Assembly (NCBI GenBank): GCA_023379725.1
Contig: JAMCPC010000124.1
Coordinates: 1 to 13,474 of the forward strand
DNA length: 13,474 bases
Source: Actinomycetota bacterium
Lineage (GTDB): Bacteria; Actinomycetota; Acidimicrobiia; Acidimicrobiales; JAMCPL01
Direction of reading: 5' to 3'
Part shown: positions 6,621 to 11,521 of the stretch, piece by piece
Layout of the letters: every line of letters begins with the position of its first letter
Position numbering within the stretch: the first letter of the stretch is position 1
Notes under the pieces: generated by a model
The model's input: the letters and a program-made list of their open reading frames with translations, nothing else
What the model was told of the DNA's origin: nothing
Databases searched by the model: none
Position numbers and translations under genes: made by a program

Positions 6621-6643
6621 TTGGGTACCGAAAGATACTGAAT
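6602..6643. repeat. 22-bp-period tandem repeat between divergent dapB and dGTPase genes
   Basis: Units of 20 bases at 6602-6621 and 6624-6643 (ggtaccRaaagatactgaat) differ at one position. Each contains a KpnI-like GGTACC palindrome and, on the minus strand, TTCAGTATCTTT. The array occupies most of the 89-base divergent region, so it may carry a binding site for both promoters or be a recent duplication. Confidence 0.85.
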
Positions 6644-6662
6644 AAACGATACAGGGCACTGC

Positions 6663-6668
6663 TATCCT
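6663..6668 (+). promoter_or_regulatory. Possible -10 box for a leaderless dGTPase mRNA
   Basis: TATCCT ends 7 bases before ATG 6676 and there is no SD, so transcription starting at about 6675 would give a leaderless message. No convincing -35 hexamer is seen, so the call is weak and rests mainly on position and on the same layout at dapB. Confidence 0.3.
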
Positions 6669-6675
6669 TAATTAC

Positions 6676-7911
6676 ATGACAAGAGCTTCCATGTGGACAG
6701 GAACGATGGAATCCATAGTGGCAGATAATGGCATTGCCCTGCCGTGTGCTAAGAATATTGACTCGCACCCCTATGCACAAGCCTGCATCCAGCCAATCTC
6801 CTCCTCCACAAGTACCTTATCCCCTACAAATACCCCCTCCCCTACAAGCGAGGTAAAGCGACTTGAAAGAGAGCAGCTAGAAACAGCACTACTTGCCAGA
6901 GGAGCCACTGTATCCAACGGTTCAGGTAATAGGGCAATTGCAGAAGCACCCGATCCACTAAGAACTTGCTTTGAACGAGACCGTGATCGCATCATACACT
7001 CACCAGCATTTCGCAGGCTTGCAGGAAAGACACAGGTATTTATCTTTCCCGATGATTACCAGCGCACAAGATTGACCCATGCACTGGAGGTGGCCCAGGT
7101 TGCTACGGCCATCTCACGGGCAGTTGGTCTGAATGTTGCTCTTAGCGAGGCAATAGCCCTCGGTCACGACTGTGGACATGGACCAGGTGGGCACGCCAGT
7201 GAAGATGCCCTGAGTCCCTTTCTCGTGGATGGGTTTGATCATGCACCCTGGGGAGCAGATGTGACATTAGCTCCCTTGAATCTATGTGCTGAGACACTTG
7301 ATGGTATACGCAATCACTCCTGGACAAGACCAATGCCGTCAACTCCTGAGGGCATGGTAGTACGTTGGGCTGATAGGTGTGCATATTGCGCACATGATCT
7401 GGACGATGCATTGCATTCTGGCATTGTATCTTTGTCTCAGCTGCCTGCAAGTGTTAGTGAAGTCGTAGGTACTACACGCTCCCAACAATTAAATACCTTT
7501 ATCAGAGACATTATCGACTCCATATTCACTACTGGTATCATTGGAATGAGCAACCAGGTAGCACATGCACTTGGAGAGCTCCGCCGTTTCAACTATGAAC
7601 ACATATATAATCGAGAGGAATCTGTCGTCCAGGGAGAGATAGTCATTAACGTCCTACAGGCTCTGGTCAATTATTTCGTTGAACATACAGATGAGCTGCC
7701 AAATGACATGAACGGGTACGACTATCGCAAGCATTACACACTAAATTTCAATAAAGAACCTACTCTTACAAGCACCCTCATAGATAAAGGCGATGATCAG
7801 GCAGTACGAAAGGCAGTTTCGTATATAGCTGGCATGACCGATAAATTTGCATTCAAACTTGCAATAGAGAAACTGGGCTGGAAGGAGTCCAAGCTACCCA
7901 ATGGTGTCTGA
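6676..7911 (+). CDS. dgt: Deoxyguanosinetriphosphate triphosphohydrolase-like HD-domain protein
   Basis: Predicted cytosolic metal-dependent dNTP triphosphohydrolase (dNTP to nucleoside plus triphosphate), for nucleotide pool control. HD-domain metal ligands: H135 (RLTHALEV), H164-D165 (ALGHDCGHGPGGHASED) and D233 (RWADRCAYCAHDLDD). The segments FRRLAGKTQVF and LNLCAETLDGIRNHSW are characteristic of bacterial dGTPase-like proteins. The length of 411 aa is normal for the short bacterial type. The first 65 residues are poorly structured, with a Ser/Thr/Pro-rich stretch (41-58). The start at 6676 has no SD and may be leaderless; internal ATGs at codons 6 and 11 are alternatives. It is transcribed away from dapB and converges on ssrA. 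Substrate range beyond dGTP cannot be judged. Confidence 0.88.
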   Translation: MTRASMWTGTMESIVADNGIALPCAKNIDSHPYAQACIQPISSSTSTLSPTNTPSPTSEVKRLEREQLETALLARGATVSNGSGNRAIAEAPDPLRTCFERDRDRIIHSPAFRRLAGKTQVFIFPDDYQRTRLTHALEVAQVATAISRAVGLNVALSEAIALGHDCGHGPGGHASEDALSPFLVDGFDHAPWGADVTLAPLNLCAETLDGIRNHSWTRPMPSTPEGMVVRWADRCAYCAHDLDDALHSGIVSLSQLPASVSEVVGTTRSQQLNTFIRDIIDSIFTTGIIGMSNQVAHALGELRRFNYEHIYNREESVVQGEIVINVLQALVNYFVEHTDELPNDMNGYDYRKHYTLNFNKEPTLTSTLIDKGDDQAVRKAVSYIAGMTDKFAFKLAIEKLGWKESKLPNGV

Positions 7912-8070
7912 CATCACTGCGCCCACCATAATTACCATGATGCGCCAACTTGCTTCTCTTTCCTCGCCCTTGCACTGCTCGCTCTGTCCTGGTCGCCTTA
8001 ATGAACGACTTCAGAACTGCCCTGCGGGTAGCCACAATACAATGCACCTCTGTGCTGTGATCGATATAGC
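7912..8070. other. Intergenic stretch between dGTPase and the ssrA 3' flank
   Basis: I see no supported gene here. A minus-strand open frame of 73 codons (7853-8074) overlaps the dGTPase 3' end and has no recognisable motif or SD. No strong hairpin with a U-tract follows the dGTPase stop. Confidence 0.5.
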
Positions 8071-8111
8071 TCAAACGTGAAGAGGTGATACCTTCAAACG
8101 TGAAGACATCA
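8071..8111. repeat. 23-bp-period tandem repeat downstream of ssrA
   Basis: tcaaacgtgaagaggtga (8071-8088) and tcaaacgtgaagacatca (8094-8111) share their first 13 bases exactly, at a period of 23. The copy nearer ssrA forms the hairpin listed separately, and the farther copy forms only a degraded version of it. Confidence 0.75.
8086..8111 (-). terminator. Hairpin just downstream of tmRNA, likely terminator or 3' processing stop
   Basis: Read on the minus strand, bases 8111 to 8086 fold into an 11-bp stem (TGATGTCTTCA / TGAAGGTATCA, with two G-U pairs) and a CGTT loop, starting 4 bases after the tmRNA 3' end. No U-tract follows. Position and stem length support a terminator for ssrA, possibly also serving the converging dGTPase gene. 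Confidence 0.55.
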
Positions 8112-8115
8112 CTAG

Positions 8116-8464
8116 TGGAGGTGGCGGGAATCGAACCCGCGTCCTTTGGCTCATCGCCAGAGATTCTCCGAGCGCAGCTAGCTAAATATGCTCAGCTGGC
8201 CAGTAAGCACTAGCAACTATCTGACCGCCCAGCCGGTAAAAATCTCATGCACAAAGTACCGGCGACCTTATGCACTATCCCTATTTCACGACGCCCATCG
8301 ACGACCCTAAGGGCTCGGGTCACCGAGGACGGGTTGCTTATATTAAGCAGCCAGTGCCATTTCAGTGTTGGCGTTTATTTTTTATATCCCGACTCTTTAA
8401 CGTGGATCCGGAACCACGGCTCGCTTCCTCTGTCCAATCCCCAAAGTCGAGGCCTATCACCCCC
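8116..8464 (-). ncRNA. ssrA: Transfer-messenger RNA (tmRNA)
   Basis: Rescues stalled ribosomes with SmpB and tags the nascent protein for proteolysis. On the minus strand the 5' end GGGGGTGATAGGCCTCGAC (8464 downwards) pairs its first 7 bases with CACCTCC at the 3' end. The T-arm GGACGCGGGTTCGATTCCCGCC is tRNA-like. The tag frame runs GCC (8372) to TAA (8343) and encodes ANTEMALAA, giving AANTEMALAA with the tRNA-borne alanine; the ALAA end is the standard protease signal. The discriminator A is at 8116 and the next bases are CTA, so CCA is not encoded and must be added. Pseudoknots are not modelled here. Confidence 0.97.
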
Positions 8465-8607
8465 ATGAAGTAATCAACTAACACTCGCATCCTACTTAGA
8501 CTTGGTTTGACAAAGATAATCTACAATTTTCAAAGATCGCTGTTATATATTATACACCACTATGAACTCGCGTGATAGAGCATGACATTGTCCTAAGATA
8601 ATTGATA
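8465..8607. other. Divergent intergenic region between ssrA and the hydrolase gene
   Basis: This AT-rich 143 bases must hold the ssrA promoter and the hydrolase promoter. On the minus strand TATAAT occurs at 8554-8549 but is about 85 bases from the mature tmRNA end and has no good -35 partner. TAGGAT at 8494-8489 is closer but weak. On the plus strand GATAAT at 8597-8602 lies 5 bases before ATG 8608, so a leaderless hydrolase mRNA is possible. I cannot decide which boxes are used. Confidence 0.4.
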
Positions 8608-9498
8608 ATGCTAATACCAGATTCATATATCAAGACTTCCACGGGTCCGACCATAGCACTCTACGACCTCGGTGGCTCAGGGCCACCGCTCATACTAGCG
8701 CACGCTACAGGACTCTGTGGCGCTGTACTTTCACCAATTGCATCTCATCTACGTGATCACTTTTCATGTATGTTAATTGATGAGCGGGCACACGGTAATT
8801 CCACGTCGCCACCTGATAGCAACTTCGATTGGCATCTCTTTGCACGGGATATTCTGGACGTCATTGATCATCTCGGCCTATCTCTACCCTATGGATTCGG
8901 GCACTCCTGTGGAGGGGCATCTCTGTTACTGGCCGAAGAAGCACGCCCACATACATTTGCCGCTCTATACTGCTATGAACCAGTTATCTTCCCCTCTGAC
9001 GATCCAATGCCGCCCACAAAAGAAGGAAACCATCTGGCACAAGGCGCTCTCAGGAGACGTACCAAGTTCCCATCGTATAAAGATTCTTATGATAATTTCA
9101 CCTCGAAAGAACCATTCAACAAGTTTACCGACGAATGTCTCCATCTCTATATAGACAATGGATTCCAACAGATGCCAGACGGGTCGGTAGAACTCAAGTG
9201 CAAACGCCACGATGAGTCCGCTATCTACTCGCTCGGTATGTCGCACGATGCATACCGTTACCTGTCCAGGGTAAGCTGCCCGGTAACCTTGGCATGCGGA
9301 AGCGAAGACCTATTCTTGGGGGTGGACGTACAGAGCATATTTCTTGAAAGGTTGGCAGATGCCAAGCTGGAGGTATTTGATGGATTGGGCCACTTCGGAC
9401 CAGTGCAGGATCCAGAGAGAGTAGCCAAGTCTATCCTGCATGCCTTCAGCGTCTCCGATAAAGACACTGGCGGCGCCTCCTACCCTATAAGAGAGTAG
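8608..9498 (+). CDS. Alpha/beta-fold hydrolase
   Basis: Cytosolic serine hydrolase of the alpha/beta superfamily, 296 aa with no signal peptide. From ATG 8608, the oxyanion region is LAHATG (30-35), the nucleophile elbow is GHSCGG with S100, the acid is D234 in GSEDLF, and the base is H262 in GLGHFGP, so the triad is complete. I prefer ATG 8608 to the in-frame TTG at 8602. No SD is seen, but GATAAT just upstream suggests a leaderless message. The stop at 9496-9498 is created by a second, frame-shifted copy of the gene's own 3' end, so the last residues (DKDTGGASYPIRE) are probably a replaced C-terminus. Substrate unknown; neighbours (NUDIX and SDR genes) hint at acyl-CoA or ester metabolism. 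Confidence 0.85.
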   Translation: MLIPDSYIKTSTGPTIALYDLGGSGPPLILAHATGLCGAVLSPIASHLRDHFSCMLIDERAHGNSTSPPDSNFDWHLFARDILDVIDHLGLSLPYGFGHSCGGASLLLAEEARPHTFAALYCYEPVIFPSDDPMPPTKEGNHLAQGALRRRTKFPSYKDSYDNFTSKEPFNKFTDECLHLYIDNGFQQMPDGSVELKCKRHDESAIYSLGMSHDAYRYLSRVSCPVTLACGSEDLFLGVDVQSIFLERLADAKLEVFDGLGHFGPVQDPERVAKSILHAFSVSDKDTGGASYPIRE

Positions 9499-9530
9499 CC
9501 AAGTCCTTCTTACATACCTTCAGCGTCTCC
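9416..9530 (+). repeat. Duplicated 3' end of the hydrolase gene
   Basis: Copy 1 (9416-9456) and copy 2 (9490-9530) are 41 bases each, offset by 74, with 36 of 41 identical by eye. Copy 1 encodes VAKSILHAFSVS in the gene. Copy 2, read in the matching frame, encodes VAKSFLHTFSVSPS followed by TAA at 9537-9539, which looks like the ancestral C-terminus. Because 74 is not a multiple of three, the live gene meets TAG at the start of copy 2 instead. Confidence 0.88.
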
Positions 9531-9571
9531 CCGTCATAAATGCTGGGAAACTCAGCTGTTTTGTGTCAACC

Positions 9572-9600
9572 TTGTATGCACTATGCCGGTAGGCTAGCAT
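9572..9600 (+). promoter_or_regulatory. Promoter candidate for the NUDIX gene
   Basis: TTGTAT (9572-9577) and TAGCAT (9595-9600) are 17 bases apart and predict a start at about 9607, two bases before ATG 9609. This supports 9609 as the true start with a near-leaderless message. Confidence 0.45.
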
Positions 9601-9608
9601 TGATAAGG

Positions 9609-10451
9609 ATGGAAGCAAAAGATGCCTCGACAATCATTCTCGTTAGGGATACCCAAAAAAATGAGCTTGAGGTGCTCATGCTGGAGAGAAACACTAAATC
9701 AGGATACGTCCCTGGAGCACATCTGTTTCCCGGAGGAGGAGTCGACGAAACAGATAAATCCAGTGAATACCTGGATATCTGCACTGGCATTACAGACAAA
9801 GCACTGAATCATAGAGATAAGGCGTTCAATAATGCAGTGGATACAGACGATCATACGCTCGCTTGGAAGGTGGCTGCCATCAGAGAGTGCTTTGAGGAGG
9901 TCGGCATACTGTTGGCAACTCCCTCACCAGGTAACTCGAAAAGGTTAGCTAAATATAGGACTCAAGTTGCCGAGGACCCAAAGCAATTGATAGATATATG
10001 CAAAGCAGAAAATATCAGGCTCACAGCAGATAAATTGCATTATTTCAGTCACTGGATTACGCCCCATGGGGCACCCAGGCGCTACGATACACGCTTTTTC
10101 CTAACCATTGCTCCAGAAAACCAGTCACCTGTTGAGGACGGGACAGAAATCGTAAAGACATTATGGATTACTCCCAAAAAGGCTCTTGAGGCATACAGGG
10201 AAGGATCTTTTGACATGTTGTTACCTACCGTAAAGACGCTTGAAACGATAGGAGAATTCAAAGACGTCGAATCCCTTATAAAATGGGCTGGCAACTTGGA
10301 TACCATACCATCCATACAGCCCAGAGTGAGAATGCATAACGATGAACTTCAGGTGTTGATTCCAGGGGACGACGGGTACGACGAAACGGACGAATACCCC
10401 CCTGAAGGCTTACGTATGGTACCTGGCAGGGACAACAAAGATAGACACTAA
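9609..10451 (+). CDS. NUDIX hydrolase, NUDT19-like (candidate CoA diphosphatase)
   Basis: Predicted Mg-dependent hydrolase of nucleoside diphosphates linked to another group. From ATG 9609 (280 aa) the Nudix box is split: FPGGGVDE (about 40-47) is separated from RECFEEVG (92-99) by 44 residues instead of about 7. This long insertion is the hallmark of NUDT19/RP2-type proteins, which cleave CoA and acyl-CoAs to 3',5'-ADP and phosphopantetheines. The helix residues E93, E96 and E97 are intact, so metal binding should be kept. The longer frame from ATG 9540 is rejected as the start because a promoter-like pair lies within it and MEAKDASTIILVRD is the natural beginning of the Nudix fold. It lies between a hydrolase and an SDR gene, consistent with CoA-ester turnover. 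CoA as substrate is inferred from the family. Confidence 0.8.
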   Translation: MEAKDASTIILVRDTQKNELEVLMLERNTKSGYVPGAHLFPGGGVDETDKSSEYLDICTGITDKALNHRDKAFNNAVDTDDHTLAWKVAAIRECFEEVGILLATPSPGNSKRLAKYRTQVAEDPKQLIDICKAENIRLTADKLHYFSHWITPHGAPRRYDTRFFLTIAPENQSPVEDGTEIVKTLWITPKKALEAYREGSFDMLLPTVKTLETIGEFKDVESLIKWAGNLDTIPSIQPRVRMHNDELQVLIPGDDGYDETDEYPPEGLRMVPGRDNKDRH

Positions 10452-10459
10452 GAGAAATC

Positions 10460-10528
10460 ATGAAACAACGGTACGCAACAGTAAAAGTCAGCAGGAGAAC
10501 TATACACGACAGACAACTGAGCAGGTAA
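10460..10528 (+). CDS. Possible small basic peptide or uORF between NUDIX and SDR genes
   Basis: A 22-codon frame (MKQRYATVKVSRRTIHDRQLSR) fills most of the 92-base gap and ends 15 bases before the SDR start, just before its AAGGAGGT. Seven of 22 residues are Lys or Arg. There is no SD in front of it. It could be a translated leader or chance; length alone gives little support. Confidence 0.15.
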   Translation: MKQRYATVKVSRRTIHDRQLSR

Positions 10529-10529
10529 C

Positions 10530-10537
10530 AAGGAGGT
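10530..10537 (+). promoter_or_regulatory. Strong SD of the SDR gene
   Basis: AAGGAGGT, an almost full match to the 16S anti-SD, lies 6 bases upstream of ATG 10544 and fixes that start. It contrasts with the SD-less starts of several neighbours. Confidence 0.85.
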
Positions 10538-10543
10538 AAAAAT

Positions 10544-11296
10544 ATGATATTCTCAGAAGAAACCGCTATAGTCACCGGAGGTGCAAGTGGTATAGGTAAA
10601 GCAGTCGTGAAGACGCTTGCAAGCGAAGGTGCCTCCACGGCCATATTGGATATAAATCTTCAATCAGCACAGAACGTTGCAGAAGAGGTGTCCAGCCAGG
10701 GAGGAAAAGCTATTGCCCTGTATGCCGATGTAACTCAACCAGACTCAATGAATGAAGCTGTTTCCCGTGCTATAGATGAATTCGGACATATAGACATTTT
10801 GGTCTCCAATGCAGGCTGGGATGAGATGAAGCCGTTTAATGATACCGATCCCTCCTTCTGGCACCGGGTAGTAGATATAAATTACCTCGGCCACTTAGCG
10901 GTCATCAAAGCAGTACTATCACACATGATAGAACACAATACAGGAAGAATCGTCACTGTAGCCTCAGATGCAGGTAGAGTCGGATCCAGTGGAGAGGTAG
11001 TGTACTCCGGGGCAAAGGGTGGCGTAATTGCATTCACAAAGGCGCTGGCCAGGGAAGTGTCACGCAATGGAATCAGGATAAACTGCGTCTGTCCGGGGCT
11101 GGTAGACACTCCCCTGCTTGCATCTACTACATCGGATAACGATAAGATTATCAATGCCATAGTAAGGAGCATCCCGATGAAGCGAGTAGGGCAACCTCAA
11201 GAGATTGCAGATGCGATATGCTTTCTCGCATCCCACCAGGCAGAATACATCACCGGACAGACCCTCAGCGTAGACGGTGGACTCACAATGCTATGA
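10544..11296 (+). CDS. Short-chain dehydrogenase/reductase, BadH-like (hydroxyacyl-CoA dehydrogenase type)
   Basis: Cytosolic NAD(P)-dependent oxidoreductase of the classical SDR family, 250 aa. Cofactor motif TGGASGIG (11-18), D36 at the end of the second strand (favours NAD), SNAG (88-91), N113, and catalytic S141, Y154 and K158 (YSGAK). The run SDAGRVGSSGEVVY around the active site closely resembles 2-hydroxycyclohexanecarboxyl-CoA dehydrogenase (BadH) of Rhodopseudomonas palustris, as I recall that sequence, which points to a hydroxyacyl-CoA substrate. FabG-like or other alcohol substrates remain possible. ATG 10544 is set by a strong SD. It probably forms an operon with the NUDIX gene. 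The last codons (LTML stop) are echoed by two degenerate copies downstream. Confidence 0.86.
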   Translation: MIFSEETAIVTGGASGIGKAVVKTLASEGASTAILDINLQSAQNVAEEVSSQGGKAIALYADVTQPDSMNEAVSRAIDEFGHIDILVSNAGWDEMKPFNDTDPSFWHRVVDINYLGHLAVIKAVLSHMIEHNTGRIVTVASDAGRVGSSGEVVYSGAKGGVIAFTKALAREVSRNGIRINCVCPGLVDTPLLASTTSDNDKIINAIVRSIPMKRVGQPQEIADAICFLASHQAEYITGQTLSVDGGLTML

Positions 11297-11485
11297 GGAT
11301 CATCTCAATCTACATCGTTGATACTGTCTGATAGGATGGTTCTTGGCGCGATAGGACAGTTCTTGGTTAATACTCACAACGCTATGAAGCGTACATTGGA
11401 ACGGTGATCCTCCGATGCCATCTTGGACAGTACCGGGGATGACAACACAAATGCTATGAAGCGTACATTGGAACGGTGATCCTCC
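11281..11485 (+). repeat. Three degenerate copies of the SDR gene end, including two 33-bp repeats
   Basis: The end of the SDR gene, actcacaatgctatgagg (11281-11298), recurs as actcacaacgctatgaag (11372-11389) and acacaaatgctatgaag (about 11445-11461). The last two copies continue into an identical 33-base segment (11381-11413 and 11453-11485, beginning gctatgaagcg and ending ggtgatcctcc) with a 72-base period. A shorter tandem, ataggaYRgttcttgg, lies at 11331-11346 and 11351-11366. The array fills most of the 225-base gap between converging SDR and uvrA genes. No gene or clear terminator is seen in it. Confidence 0.85.
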
Positions 11486-11521
11486 CCACCCTCGCGGACA
11501 GAGTTCGTATTCGATAGTCGG

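Noticed and set aside
7853..8074. Minus-strand 73-codon frame
   Set aside because: It overlaps the dGTPase 3' end, has no SD and no motif; chance is more likely.
8247..8473. Plus-strand frames over 8247-8473
   Set aside because: They are antisense to tmRNA and have no family features.
8507..8512. Perfect TTGACA as a -35 box for the hydrolase gene
   Set aside because: No -10 box lies 15-19 bases downstream, and the start codon is about 95 bases away.
11381..11485. CRISPR array
   Set aside because: There are only two full copies, the unit echoes the SDR gene end, and there are no cas genes.
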